From contig JBDRKQ010000218.1 in the NCBI GenBank assembly GCA_043813895.1, positions 1 to 61,008 of the forward strand: DNA of 61,008 bases, read 5' to 3'. The notes beneath the pieces are model-generated. The model saw only the letters and a list, made by a program, of their open reading frames with translations. It had not been told where the DNA came from and made no database searches. Origin of the DNA: CAZTAR01 sp043813895 (GTDB taxonomy: Bacteria; Planctomycetota; Phycisphaerae; UBA1845; UTPLA1). Made by a program: the position numbers and the translations under genes. The number at the start of each line of letters is the position of its first letter. Within the stretch, counting starts at the first letter, position 1. Positions 1 to 8,723 of this stretch are shown here, one piece after another.

Positions 1-1362
1 CTCGACGATCGGGTTTGGCAGGATGTCCTGCGCGACGATCGTCCCGATGCGACCGATCGCGGCCACCCATTCCTTCTTCACCCAGGCGTCGGGATATCCG
101 CCGACGATCCATGCGGCGGAAAAAGCACCGTCGCCCGCCGCGGCGATGAACTCCTCGAACGTCTTCACAGACCCGCCCGCCGCGGTCAGAACCATCTCGA
201 TGCCACGCTTGTTTGGGCACTTCTCGGCACGAATCGTGAACTTGCCGTCACCGTCGCGGCCTACGGGGAACTTCTGCTCCTCGCCGCTCGTCGGGACGTG
301 GCCCGCAACGAGCGTCGCACTCGGTGCGACATCCCGAATAAAGTTCGCCAGCAGCCAGGCTTCCTCGCAACTCATGAACGGCGAAAGCACCGCGGCGACT
401 TTTTCCGCACCGTCGCGCGCCGCGACCTGCTCGAACCGCGAGCGAACAAGCTGCGGCAGCGCGGCCCAGTCCGGGTACTCACACGCGGCCCCGCGGCGAA
501 GCATGAGGCGATCCAGCCGGTCCGCACCGTGCACATACTTCCAACCGAAGCGCCCCTCGTCGCACATCCACCAGTCGTTCACGCCAGGGTTGTATCGCGG
601 CTTGAGACGCCAGATTCGGCCGTCGTTGTGGTCGATGCGGATCGCGCAGCCGGTCGAACAGCCGGGGCAGATGCTGTTCGCACCGGAGAGCAGCCAGACC
701 CGCTGCTTCATCAGGAAGTCCTTGTCGAGCAACGAGCCGACCGGGCAGACATCCACGACGTTCCCCTGGATAGGATTCTCCAAAGGCCTGCCGGGAAAAA
801 CGTCAACCTCCTGGCGGCTGCCCCGATTCACCAGGCACAGCTCCGACGTGCCGGCGATCTCGTCGCAGAACCGAATGCACCGCCCGCAATACACGCAGCG
901 GTCCGCGTACAGCAGTGTCTTGCTGCCGATGTCCTTCTTCGGGTTCTTGTGCTTCTCCTCGACCATGCGGCCGGTCGCGCTGCCGAACTTCTCGCTGTAG
1001 TCCTGCAAGTAACACTCGCCGGCCTGGTCGCACACGGGACAGTCCAGCGGGTGGTTCAGCAGGAAGAACTCCAGGCACTTGCGCTGGTTGTCCTTGACGC
1101 GCTCGGTGTCGAAGCGAACCTCCATCCCCTCGCGGGCAGGCGTCTGACAGCTCGGCACGAGCTTCGGCGACCAGGCCATCTCCCGCGTCTTCGGGTCGGG
1201 CATCTTCATTTCCATCAGACACAGCCGGCAAGACGCCACAACGCTCAGGCCGGGATGGTAGCAGTAGTGCGGAATGTCCCACCCCGCGTCGAGCGCAGCC
1301 TGCAAGACGGAATCGCCCTCGCGAAACTCGACCTCCTGTCCGTCTATGATGATCTTCGCCAT
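1..1362 (-). CDS. nuoG: NADH-quinone oxidoreductase subunit G (complex I), 3' part cut by window edge
   Basis: This is the large iron-sulfur subunit of the peripheral arm of respiratory complex I, which passes electrons from NuoF towards the quinone site. The first 454 codons are visible; the gene continues beyond base 1. Cluster ligands can be read directly: [2Fe-2S] Cys34, Cys45, Cys48 and Cys72; the His-Cys3 [4Fe-4S] set around His104, Cys108, Cys111 and Cys117; a further [4Fe-4S] set at Cys156, Cys159, Cys162 and Cys206. A fourth set, Cys232, Cys235, Cys239 and Cys267, matches the optional N7 cluster at the start of the molybdopterin-oxidoreductase-like domain. The ATG lies 26 bases after the nuoF stop with a GGGA-type ribosome site, so the two genes are probably cotranscribed. 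Family assignment is secure. Confidence 0.95.
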   Translation of the reverse strand, partial: MAKIIIDGQEVEFREGDSVLQAALDAGWDIPHYCYHPGLSVVASCRLCLMEMKMPDPKTREMAWSPKLVPSCQTPAREGMEVRFDTERVKDNQRKCLEFFLLNHPLDCPVCDQAGECYLQDYSEKFGSATGRMVEEKHKNPKKDIGSKTLLYADRCVYCGRCIRFCDEIAGTSELCLVNRGSRQEVDVFPGRPLENPIQGNVVDVCPVGSLLDKDFLMKQRVWLLSGANSICPGCSTGCAIRIDHNDGRIWRLKPRYNPGVNDWWMCDEGRFGWKYVHGADRLDRLMLRRGAACEYPDWAALPQLVRSRFEQVAARDGAEKVAAVLSPFMSCEEAWLLANFIRDVAPSATLVAGHVPTSGEEQKFPVGRDGDGKFTIRAEKCPNKRGIEMVLTAAGGSVKTFEEFIAAAGDGAFSAAWIVGGYPDAWVKKEWVAAIGRIGTIVAQDILPNPIVE

Positions 1363-1388
1363 CGATTCGCTCTATCCCGGCGCGTTGC

Positions 1389-2741
1389 TTATCCGGCAAC
1401 CGCCTCCGCGCGCGGCTGGTCGTAGTATGCCGCGTTGGTTTCCTTCAATACGCGCGACGCTTGCCCCTCGGGCTGGTTGCGGATATGCGCCTCGAACTCG
1501 CCGCGGAACTTCTCCACGATGGTCTTGATCGGGTACGACGCGCCGTCCGACAGGCCGCAGATGCTCTTGCCTGGCATCATACCCATGTCCTGCGATACCT
1601 CGATCAGCAGGTCGAGGTCGGCGATCCGGCCGGCGCCGTCTGCGATCCGCTGGGCAATCTGGTACATCCAGTGGTTGCCCTCACGGCACTGCGTACACTG
1701 GCCGCAGCTTTCCGTCGCGTAGAAACGCGTGATGCCGAGCAGGACCTGGCGGATGTCCGCATCCTCTGGGATCACGATCGCGCCGGCGGTCCCGACACCG
1801 AGCAGGCCGTACTGCTGCAAGCTGTCGAAGTCGAGTCTGGCGTCAAGCTCATCCTCAGTGAGAACGCCGACGCTCAGGCCGCCGGGGATGCAACCCTTAA
1901 AGCGCTTGCCGTCCGCCATGCCTTGTGCGAAATCGTCGCCGAAGATCAGCTCACGACACGGCAGACCGAGCGGCGCTTCGTAACAGCCGGGCCGCTTCAC
2001 CGGCCCGCTGACGGTGTAGAGCTTGGGGCCGCTGGAACCGGGCGTGCCGATCGACGTAAACCACGCCGGGCCGCGCTCGATGATGTGCGGCAGGCAGCAA
2101 AGGGTCTCGACATTGTTGACAACGGTCGGCTTGTGAAAGACGCCTTCCACGGCTGGGAACGGCGGCTTGATGCGCGGGCAGCCCCGCTTGCCTTCGAGGC
2201 TCTCGATCAGGCCCGTCTCCTCGCCGCACACATACGCCCCCGCCCCGCGATGGATGTAGCAATCGAGATTGAAGCCGGTTCCGAAGATGCCCTTGCCGAA
2301 GAGACCCTCGGCGTAGGCCTCATCGAGGGCCTTCTGCAAAACGTGGAACTGCTCGTGAAACTCGCCGCGCATGTAGATGTACGCCACGGCCGCACGCGTC
2401 GCGAACGCTGCGATCAAGATGCCCTCCAGCAATTGGTGGGGATCCTCCTCCATCAGGATCCGATTGCTGAACGTGCCGGGCTCAGACTCGTCGGCGTTTA
2501 CGCAGAGGTAAGTGACGTCCCGGTCGGGCGGAAGAAAGGACCACTTGATCCCGGCGGGAAAGCCCGCCCCGCCCCGGCCGCGTAGCTTGCTCGCCTTCAC
2601 GATGTCGATAATATCTTCCGGCGTGGATCCCTTCATCGCCTTCTTCGCGGCCGCGTAGCCACCGCGGGCGCGATAGACCTCAAGGGTTCGGCTGTTCGCG
2701 ACGCCGACGTTTCTTAGCAGCACAGGCTCAAACTTGGCCAT
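1389..2741 (-). CDS. nuoF: NADH-quinone oxidoreductase subunit F (complex I)
   Basis: NuoF binds NADH and FMN and is the electron entry point of complex I. The 450-residue protein shows the Gly-rich FMN/NADH region GRGGAGFPAG (residues 55-64), GAGAYVCGEETGL (167-179), an SLBB-type middle, and N3 [4Fe-4S] ligands Cys346, Cys349, Cys352 and Cys395 (SCGQCTQC and GKSICG). An upstream in-frame GTG would add four residues; the ATG at 2741 is preferred. This start lies inside the last codons of the preceding membrane-protein gene (14-base overlap), suggesting translational coupling. nuoE, usually just upstream, is not here, so the nuo genes are split or differently ordered in this genome. Confidence 0.96.
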   Translation of the reverse strand: MAKFEPVLLRNVGVANSRTLEVYRARGGYAAAKKAMKGSTPEDIIDIVKASKLRGRGGAGFPAGIKWSFLPPDRDVTYLCVNADESEPGTFSNRILMEEDPHQLLEGILIAAFATRAAVAYIYMRGEFHEQFHVLQKALDEAYAEGLFGKGIFGTGFNLDCYIHRGAGAYVCGEETGLIESLEGKRGCPRIKPPFPAVEGVFHKPTVVNNVETLCCLPHIIERGPAWFTSIGTPGSSGPKLYTVSGPVKRPGCYEAPLGLPCRELIFGDDFAQGMADGKRFKGCIPGGLSVGVLTEDELDARLDFDSLQQYGLLGVGTAGAIVIPEDADIRQVLLGITRFYATESCGQCTQCREGNHWMYQIAQRIADGAGRIADLDLLIEVSQDMGMMPGKSICGLSDGASYPIKTIVEKFRGEFEAHIRNQPEGQASRVLKETNAAYYDQPRAEAVAG

Positions 2742-4161
2742 TGTACACCGCACTCAGTGGTTGGCGCATCACCGGGTAGCCCACGACCGCGCTGTCGGGC
2801 ACTATCGCCTGAAAGTACAGCAGGCTCCAGGCGATACAGCCCAGGGTAAACCACGTCCTCAGCCGCCCGCGCGTCTCCGGCGCGATCACGAGCAGCCACA
2901 ACGGCAAAAAGTCCAGCGCGAAGCGACTATACCCGTGCTCGATGAAACCGGGGCTGTGGTAGCATAAGAGCCCGAGCAGAACCGGCAAAGACCCCAACAT
3001 CAGAATCCGGCGACTTCCGTCTCTCCACCACCGCGGGGCGGAGAGGATAACGAGCGCCAGCAGCGGCGTCGTGATCCAGATGCTCGTGCCATACTGGTTC
3101 GTCTCGCAGATCCGGACGCCTGTGGGTGAGACGGAAACGTCCGGCGGCGCGACGTGCATGTAGTACGCATTCTCGGGGACGAACTCGATCGCAAAGGTCC
3201 CGGTCTCCAGGCATCGCTTGCCCAGGGCCTCGTCTTCGCGACCGGCGTAAATATAGCGGTAGCCGAAGTCAAGCGGGTTGCCGAACTTCAAATAGTTCAG
3301 CGTCAAAAGCGGCGTTGCGATGATTGCCATCCCCAGAAAGCATGTGACGAGTTCCCGGCGGCCCTTCTGGGCCGCGACCCAGATCAGTGGCAGCGCATAG
3401 AGGAACGTCATCTGCCGGGTGTACGTCGCGATCAAGAGACCGATCAAGGCGGGCCAGATTCGCCGCCGGCCGAGGATGTCCGCTGAAAAAACGAGAAGCC
3501 CCACTTGCGACACAACATGGTCCACAGGTCCCAGCAGGCCGCCCATCGCGCCGTGCAGGTTTGGAAGCACAGCGGTGCCCCCCATCCAACCCAGCGTCAA
3601 AACCGCCGCCCAGATCGGATCGCCGACTTGACGTCTGAAGACGACGAAACCCACGATCGGCAGCGGCCAGAAAACCAGCCACGTGTACGTCCAGGGCGCC
3701 CAAAACTCCTGAGGAAAGCCCAGCGCGGCATGAAGTGGTCGCAGCAGCACGGTCAGAATCGGGATCATCGGCGGGAAGACGTTGAAAACCTGGTCGGTTT
3801 CGGCGACGTACGCCGCATCGTGCTTCCGCGCTTGCGGTTCAGAACCACCCTCGTGAGGGAGATCGAGGCGACCGTTCAGCCACGCCACGCCCTCCGCGAC
3901 GCCGGCATTGCCCCCCATCCCATCGCTCGACAGGATCCACTGCGAAAGCCGCATCTTCGGCCCGAGGCTGAGTTGAATGGCGGCGAGCATCAAGAGGAAA
4001 CAGCCAAAGACGTGCCATCGCGGAGTCTCACGAACGGGTGGCGCTGTAAGGCCCGCCGCACGAGCGGACGTCGTCCCCGGCGCGGCCGGTCTGCCTCCTG
4101 CCGCAGCGTCGTCTCCCTCGTGAGAAATAGCTTCCCGGTCGTGTCGCGTCGAGCCGTTCAA
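2728..4161 (-). CDS. Multi-pass membrane protein, glycosyltransferase-like (PMT/ArnT style)
   Basis: The hydrophobic protein has about ten predicted membrane segments. The first is near WHVFGCFLLMLAAIQLSL, and there is an extracytoplasmic stretch containing TDQVFNVFPPMIPIL that recalls lipid-linked-sugar glycosyltransferases of the PMT/ArnT type. No decisive catalytic motif was found, so the function is a guess. The open frame extends to 4311, but its first 35 codons run through a REP palindrome at 4216-4241, so the true start is probably further in. TTG at 4161, with an AGGA a few bases upstream, is the best candidate and is uncertain. The stop overlaps the nuoF start by 14 bases, so it may be cotranscribed with the nuo genes. 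Confidence 0.6.
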   Translation of the reverse strand: MNGSTRHDREAISHEGDDAAAGGRPAAPGTTSARAAGLTAPPVRETPRWHVFGCFLLMLAAIQLSLGPKMRLSQWILSSDGMGGNAGVAEGVAWLNGRLDLPHEGGSEPQARKHDAAYVAETDQVFNVFPPMIPILTVLLRPLHAALGFPQEFWAPWTYTWLVFWPLPIVGFVVFRRQVGDPIWAAVLTLGWMGGTAVLPNLHGAMGGLLGPVDHVVSQVGLLVFSADILGRRRIWPALIGLLIATYTRQMTFLYALPLIWVAAQKGRRELVTCFLGMAIIATPLLTLNYLKFGNPLDFGYRYIYAGREDEALGKRCLETGTFAIEFVPENAYYMHVAPPDVSVSPTGVRICETNQYGTSIWITTPLLALVILSAPRWWRDGSRRILMLGSLPVLLGLLCYHSPGFIEHGYSRFALDFLPLWLLVIAPETRGRLRTWFTLGCIAWSLLYFQAIVPDSAVVGYPVMRQPLSAVYNGQV

Positions 4162-4215
4162 GTGCGTTTCCTGGCGTTTGTGTTGCCCTGGCGTCACAGC
4201 AGTTCGCACGCTCGT

Positions 4216-4241
4216 GTAGCGGCCGACGCCCGTGTCGGCCG
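4216..4241 (+). repeat. REP palindrome with 5'-GTAG head, copy 1
   Basis: A 26-base unit: GTAG followed by perfect 8-bp arms CGGCCGAC and GTCGGCCG around a 6-base loop. It matches the other GTAG-headed palindromes in this window in length and architecture. Confidence 0.75.
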
Positions 4242-4325
4242 AGAGAGCTCGAATACCGGTTTGTACGCGATCAGGGCAGCTCCTGTCCATACCGCCGCTG
4301 CGGCATCTCATCTCCCCCGATCAAA

Positions 4326-4362
4326 CAAAAAAGCCCACGGACTTCGTCAGTCCGCGGGCTCG
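4326..4362 (-). terminator. Rho-independent terminator of the FecR-domain gene
   Basis: Read on the minus strand, a GC-rich stem (GCCCGCGGACT paired with AGTCCGTGGGC, loop GACGA) is followed directly by a run of six T. It lies about 45 bases past the stop of the gene ending at 4407 and separates it from the glycosyltransferase-nuoF-nuoG unit. Confidence 0.85.
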
Positions 4363-4406
4363 ATACATCAGTTGTGGTTGAGTTCTACGCGACGAGCAGC
4401 GCGGGT

Positions 4407-5486
4407 TCAGCGATGGCGCCGCATCAGTTTCCTGATCGCGTGGGCCTTGATTGCATCGCGAGGTCTCCTGTTCCCGGCGTGGATCTTGTTGTTGGCGAGG
4501 ATCCCCGGGATATCACCCTGACCGATCCCGAAGGCGCCCTCCTGCGGCGAGTGCCTCGGAGTCACTAGGGGGCTCAGCAGGGAGTTGAGCAGGGCAGTGT
4601 CTGGCCTGAAGCCCAAATCGAACCCGGGCGGGACGCCGATCCGACCTTCGCCCGTCACCGAATCGAGGAAACTCGCCAGGGTATTCTGGTTCAGCGTGAG
4701 GAATCCCAGGCCGGAGTCGTGGAACTGCGCCAGAAATTGGTCGCCGCCCTGAAGCCCGAACGCGTCCGTGATATCCACGCCCCGCCCAAACTGGGTACTC
4801 TCGATCGCGCGGATCATCTGGTGCGAGACCCACTGGCCCGGCGTCACATAACGGGACCGCATCATCGCCCGGCTACCGAAAGCGGTGGACCGGTGCTGGA
4901 TCGCCTGGATCAGGCCGCGGCCCTGCTCCGAGAGCGACATCCTGAATCGCCCGTCGTGGTACTCGAATCGGAAGATGTCCGTGCCGCGCTTGCTCAGCGT
5001 CGCCACGGGAGACTCGATCTCCATGTCGCTGCGCGTCGTGCCCTCCGCCACGCCCGCACGAATCGCCCCGTACGCCAGCTTGACCCGGCTCTTCGCCGCA
5101 CCCGCTTGGAGTTCCAGCTCGGAGATCCCGACCAGCGTCGAGCTTTCTATCAGAATCACCGTCGGCGGCGTCGAGGGCCGCATGGTCAGTTTCATGGTCC
5201 CGCGCAACGGCACCCGAACCTGCTGCCCAGCGCCAAGGAGATCGCCGACGAGGACCGGCACCCAGCCTGCTTTCAGCTTTGGGTCGGTCCCGAGCTTCGC
5301 GACTTTCACCTTCCCCTTGACGGCGGTCACCTCGTACTGGAGCGACCCCGCGGGGGTCGGTTCCGGCGCCGCCGGAGCCATCGCCGGCGTGTCCGACGGA
5401 TTCTGAGTCTGGCCAAAAACAGCCGCCGCTGGAAAGAGGCTAGCAAGCGTGAAGGTCGCCAACGTCAGGATTACGCTCTGTTTCAT
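4407..5486 (-). CDS. Secreted FecR-domain protein
   Basis: The 359-residue exported protein starts with a clear signal peptide (MKQSVILTLATFTLASLFPAAAVFGQ). A Pro/Ala-rich linker follows, then a FecR-like beta domain (about residues 45-175: EVTAVKGKVKV, VGDLLGAGQQVRVPLRG, LTMRPSTPPTVILIE, IESPVATLSKRGTDIFRF). In other bacteria FecR domains either signal to ECF sigma factors or act as generic periplasmic or cell-surface modules; no sigma gene is adjacent, so the latter is more likely. The remaining C-terminal half has no recognised domain and ends in basic residues. The ORF is open upstream to 5651, but the ATG at 5486 is preceded by GAAGGAAGG and begins the signal peptide. A terminator follows. 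Confidence 0.8.
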   Translation of the reverse strand: MKQSVILTLATFTLASLFPAAAVFGQTQNPSDTPAMAPAAPEPTPAGSLQYEVTAVKGKVKVAKLGTDPKLKAGWVPVLVGDLLGAGQQVRVPLRGTMKLTMRPSTPPTVILIESSTLVGISELELQAGAAKSRVKLAYGAIRAGVAEGTTRSDMEIESPVATLSKRGTDIFRFEYHDGRFRMSLSEQGRGLIQAIQHRSTAFGSRAMMRSRYVTPGQWVSHQMIRAIESTQFGRGVDITDAFGLQGGDQFLAQFHDSGLGFLTLNQNTLASFLDSVTGEGRIGVPPGFDLGFRPDTALLNSLLSPLVTPRHSPQEGAFGIGQGDIPGILANNKIHAGNRRPRDAIKAHAIRKLMRRHR

Positions 5487-5532
5487 GGCACCCGCCCTTC
5501 CTTCGGTCCCCAGCAACATCCTACCAATACTG

Positions 5533-5544
5533 GGTAATATTACC
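5533..5544. promoter_or_regulatory. AT-rich perfect palindrome upstream of the FecR-domain gene
   Basis: GGTAATATTACC is a 12-bp perfect palindrome in an otherwise GC-rich leader, about 50 bases before the start at 5486. It could be an operator or overlap a -10 element; no matching -35 was recognised. Confidence 0.3.
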
Positions 5545-5700
5545 GATCTCAACGCTGGCGCGGCGAGCCTCCTGCTGCCCGTCCTTCCGTAACTCCTGCC
5601 CCCGTCTCGAATTATGCTGCTCGAATGGTTGGAGCGGGCGAGGTCGCTCACGCGTCACCCCCCTATACAGCACACGCCGTGCCAGCGCTGCCCCCAATAA

Positions 5701-6294
5701 TCAGCCCCCGGACGGCTCCGGCACGATCAAACCGCCGTGCTCGTCTCGGTCGGTCTCGTCGCTCAACTCGATTGTCTCGGTCTCGTACAGCCCCTTCTTC
5801 TCCATCAGCGCGTCCGCCTTCGCCATCAACCCGACCAACGACGCGCCGGTCATGTACTGGTAATCGACCTTATCGTCGATCATCTCGCGATATTCCAACT
5901 CACGAAGTGCGTATCGCCGATCGCCCAGGCCCAGTCTGCCGAAGAGGTTGAAGCTCACCCCGCCGCGAAGCTCGCAGATGCGGCAGATCATGTAGGCCAC
6001 CGAGCCCGCGTCGATCACGTTCTCCGGCACCAGGCTCCATGCCGACTTCGCGATGCCCCGTGATTCGAGCGCCGAGCGTCGCGTTTCAAACGACTCGCAG
6101 GTGTCCTCACCGTCCGCCAGGATCAACATCGCCCGGTAGGCCTCATCCACCGTCACAAGATCGATCTCTGCGAGGTAGGCCTGGAAACCTTCGTCGGATA
6201 GCTCGTTCGGATCGACCGAGGGCGTCGAATGCCGCGGCCCCGCGCAGCCGCTGCCCACCCAAACCAGCATCGCGATCGACAACACGGAGCACAA
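5701..6294 (-). CDS. Hypothetical lipoprotein
   Basis: A short hydrophobic leader (LCSVLSIAMLVWVGSGC) ends in a lipobox-like GSGC, predicting a lipid-anchored protein with a mature part of about 180 residues. No family was recognised. The mature part is acidic and includes two adjacent cysteines (MICRICELRGG). The frame is open upstream to 6555, but that extension reads through a REP element and a second palindrome (6313-6388). The real start is therefore probably TTG at 6294 or GTG at 6285, both giving an unusually short leader with little positive charge. It sits just downstream of the porin gene, same strand, and may be cotranscribed with it. Confidence 0.6.
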   Translation of the reverse strand: MCSVLSIAMLVWVGSGCAGPRHSTPSVDPNELSDEGFQAYLAEIDLVTVDEAYRAMLILADGEDTCESFETRRSALESRGIAKSAWSLVPENVIDAGSVAYMICRICELRGGVSFNLFGRLGLGDRRYALRELEYREMIDDKVDYQYMTGASLVGLMAKADALMEKKGLYETETIELSDETDRDEHGGLIVPEPSGG

Positions 6295-6312
6295 TCGAGG
6301 ATGCCCCAGCGC

Positions 6313-6338
6313 GTAGCGTCGGCCCCCCGTGGCCGACG
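6313..6338 (+). repeat. REP palindrome with 5'-GTAG head, copy 2
   Basis: GTAG, then arms CGTCGGCC and GGCCGACG with a 5-base loop; same 26-base size as the other copies. It lies in the short gap between the porin stop and the lipoprotein start. Confidence 0.7.
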
Positions 6339-6342
6339 TAAG

Positions 6343-6388
6343 CCGCCAGTGGCCCCCCCGCACTGGCGGGCAAGCCGCCAGTGGCACC
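6343..6388. repeat. Palindromic repeat CCGCCAGTG / CACTGGCGG
   Basis: A 9-bp arm CCGCCAGTG (6343-6351) is matched by its exact complement CACTGGCGG (6361-6369), then a direct copy of the arm recurs at 6375-6383. It abuts REP copy 2 and the 3' end of the porin gene and may act as a processing or termination hairpin. Confidence 0.65.
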
Positions 6389-6410
6389 AATGCGTTTTCC
6401 GTTGTCCCGC

Positions 6411-7868
6411 CTAGAACGACCATGTGATACCCGTCAGGAGGAATGTCCGCGTCGTCTGATCCGTGAATGCTCTGCCCGGGAAAAAGGCGCCGAACCTCAC
6501 GGTCCACGACAAGTCGCTGAATATGCGGTAGTTCGCGAAATAGTCCATCTCCCACCCGACATAGCCCGACTGTCGATCGGCGAACCCGTCGCTGATCGCC
6601 GCGTCCGAATGGTGCTTCGCGTAGAGGTACCAGTCCGTTCCCAACTCCAGTTCCTTCGCCGCCTCCACCTCCGGAAACGGCCTGAACGCGCCGCCCAGCC
6701 GCCAGGTGTGAATGTTGCTCAACCGTGGCGCCAGGGAGATGCCCGTGTCGCGGAAGCCGAAACCGACGAAACCATTGTCCACGTAGTCGTCCCGATTTCC
6801 GCCGGGTGCGTTCGTCGGGCTGCCCAGTCGGTCCGCGTCACCGCTGGCGAACATGTACTCGACCGACAGCACCGGCTTCGTCTTGTGACGGAAGTAGTAA
6901 TCCAGACGATTGTCAAACGCCCAGGCCTTGATCTCGTTGCGGTGGAGATACCGGCGATTCCCGTAGCTGTGGCCCCGCTCCAGCACCCATTCGGAGCTGT
7001 AACGCAGGTTGTCGACCAGTTCGCCGGTCGAGCCGAAGCCGAAATAGCGCGAGTCATACTCGTAGTTCTGAAGCAGGTCCGGCGGGTCCTCGCTTGTGTT
7101 GTCGTTCTGCCAGGCAACGTAAACAAATGGCTCGTGCCGCTCGAAGCCCAGGTACTTCTCCTGGATGATCCAGAACGTCCTGTTGCTGTGATCGGCGACG
7201 GACCGGCTGCGATCGATGTTCTCCGTGCTGGCCGGCGTCTTGCCCATCGTGAACGTCGTCTCGAAGTCCTGCCATTCCGTCTGCAACGTCACGTGGTCCA
7301 GCGGCAAGTCGATCGCGTAGCCCGTTCCGGTGTGGACCAGGTCACGCCCGATCTTGAGCTTCAACTCGAACGGCGCCGCATAACCACCGTATCCCCGCAG
7401 CGCCTTGCCGGCATCGAACTGGTACCAACCGCGCTCGAGATTCGGCCCGTCGAAATCGTCCTCGTTCGGCGTGTAGGCGTCTCCCGCATTCCAATCGTCG
7501 TAGGACATCCGCATTCTCGCGTAGCCCTCGTGGACGCCCTGATCCGCGCTGAAGGAGAACCACAGCCGAAGCTCGTTCTGCCGCAGCGTCCGGCTGCTGT
7601 TGAAACCGTCGTCAAACAGGAAGAAATAGGAGTTGTACCACCCGCCCCAATCGACGCGGAACTTCTGCGCGATCGGCAGGTCCCGCTGGAGCTTCTGCTG
7701 GTTCTCCCGCTCCAGCGCCTGTTGACGCGCGAGGAAGGCGTCGCTGACTCCGCCCGGCGGCGTCCCGGAATCCAATCCGAGCTGCGCAACCGCCGGCTGG
7801 CCGCCTGCAAGACACAGTGCCAGCCCCAGGAGCGTCGAGATCGGTTTGCTCAGCCCAGCCGTCCGCAA
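6411..7868 (-). CDS. Outer-membrane porin, alginate-export (AlgE-like) family
   Basis: A 485-residue predicted outer-membrane beta-barrel. It has a signal peptide (residues 1-28, ending PAVAQ), a short Gln-rich coiled stretch (QQALERENQQKLQRDLP), then many amphipathic strands rich in aromatic girdle residues (WYNSYFFLF, RLWFSFSA, YLYAKHH). The C-terminal residue is Phe (TGITWSF), the classic barrel-insertion signal. The pattern (ELRLWFSFSA, GWYQFDAG, ALSVEYMFASGD-like) fits the alginate-export family, whose members move anionic polysaccharide or other solutes; the actual substrate is unknown. Translation appears to start at TTG 7868 with GGAGGT nine bases upstream. Confidence 0.8.
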   Translation of the reverse strand: MRTAGLSKPISTLLGLALCLAGGQPAVAQLGLDSGTPPGGVSDAFLARQQALERENQQKLQRDLPIAQKFRVDWGGWYNSYFFLFDDGFNSSRTLRQNELRLWFSFSADQGVHEGYARMRMSYDDWNAGDAYTPNEDDFDGPNLERGWYQFDAGKALRGYGGYAAPFELKLKIGRDLVHTGTGYAIDLPLDHVTLQTEWQDFETTFTMGKTPASTENIDRSRSVADHSNRTFWIIQEKYLGFERHEPFVYVAWQNDNTSEDPPDLLQNYEYDSRYFGFGSTGELVDNLRYSSEWVLERGHSYGNRRYLHRNEIKAWAFDNRLDYYFRHKTKPVLSVEYMFASGDADRLGSPTNAPGGNRDDYVDNGFVGFGFRDTGISLAPRLSNIHTWRLGGAFRPFPEVEAAKELELGTDWYLYAKHHSDAAISDGFADRQSGYVGWEMDYFANYRIFSDLSWTVRFGAFFPGRAFTDQTTRTFLLTGITWSF

Positions 7869-8340
7869 AGCCCGATTACCTCCATGCCCACGAGACCGAC
7901 GTCGCGCGGCCCATCGAGACGCTCCTCAATGCGCCCTGCGCCGACGGCTGCCCGTCCACCCCAACCGGGCATCCTGGCCACTTTAACGCCATCTTGCAAG
8001 GCCCTATTTCGTGTCTCTCACCACTCGGCCGGCCTCGCTCCCGTCAAGCAGGCTGGCTATGGCGAAGGGCCAACACGCTCGTCGGACCCGCGCCTGCGCA
8101 GACCTCGATCCCCAGGGATTAACGGCATTATCGACCAGATATGCGCTGCCCCTGTGCTCAACATCGCAGGCCGCGCCTCATCGGCGGCAAGAGCCTGACC
8201 AGCCTGCCACGCGGCGAATGAGCATTGCCGACGACACGCGCCCCGTCTCAGGCTCCCCACCGTCTTGCTCATGCCGATATCAGCACTGCAAGCCGGGGCA
8301 GCCCGCGCCTGACATGGCGACGCGGAGTTGTTCTCAGACA

Positions 8341-8577
8341 GAAGAGCCGCGGGCTTCAGCCCGCGCGGCCGTCCGAAGATGCGAGATTCTTTGCACTGGG
8401 AGAAACCGCGCGGATCAAAGCACTGAACGATTGAATGTGGCACCGGCGTTTCGTCGGTGAAAGCGAAAAGGCCAAGCGCCACTGCCTCACCGGCGAGACG
8501 CCGGTGCCACAGAGTCCGCGGCTCGTCGCCCGTGCAGCCCGCAGTTTGCGGCTCGAAAGACACTTTCTACCGCAGCT
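8341..8577. repeat. Dispersed repeat (family R2) split by a nested inverted repeat
   Basis: The left part (8341-8425) starts GAAGAGCCGCGGGCTTCAGC and aligns through about 85 bases with a second copy at 13375. The right part (about 8530-8577, with GCGGCTCG, AAAG and CACTTTCTA) aligns with the right part of that second copy. Between them lies the inverted repeat at 8436-8511, so that element seems to have inserted into an R2 copy. Confidence 0.65.
8436..8511. repeat. 25-bp inverted repeat (family R3)
   Basis: Arms 8436-8460 and 8487-8511 are reverse complements with two mismatches in 25 bases and a 26-base spacer; the outer ends read TGTGGCACCGGCG and CGCCGGTGCCACA. The near-symmetry suggests a non-autonomous or REP-like element able to form a long hairpin. 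Confidence 0.75.
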
Positions 8578-8723
8578 ATGCCAACTGAACGGTTCCCCAC
8601 CCACGGCACGAAAAAGTGGCGGCCGTCTCCACTGACGACCGCTGCTACGAGAGTTTCGCTTTTCCGTCACCGAGCCCGCACGCCGGCGCCACTGGCGACT
8701 TGCCCACCATTGAACAAGGCCGC

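Larger units (their letters stand above)
7869..8723. other. 855-bp gene-free region rich in dispersed repeats
   Basis: No convincing coding sequence is seen on either strand; overlapping short frames have no recognisable content. The first 470 bases show nothing specific beyond the porin ribosome site. Bases 8341-8577 hold a dispersed repeat with a second inverted repeat nested inside it (listed separately). Confidence 0.6.

Noticed and set aside
5533..5544. GGTAATATTACC as a full promoter
   Set aside because: No -35 hexamer at a workable distance on either strand; kept only as a palindrome.
6381..8198. 605-residue open frame on the plus strand opposite the porin
   Set aside because: A shadow of the porin gene, extending into repeat DNA; no signal, domain or ribosome site.
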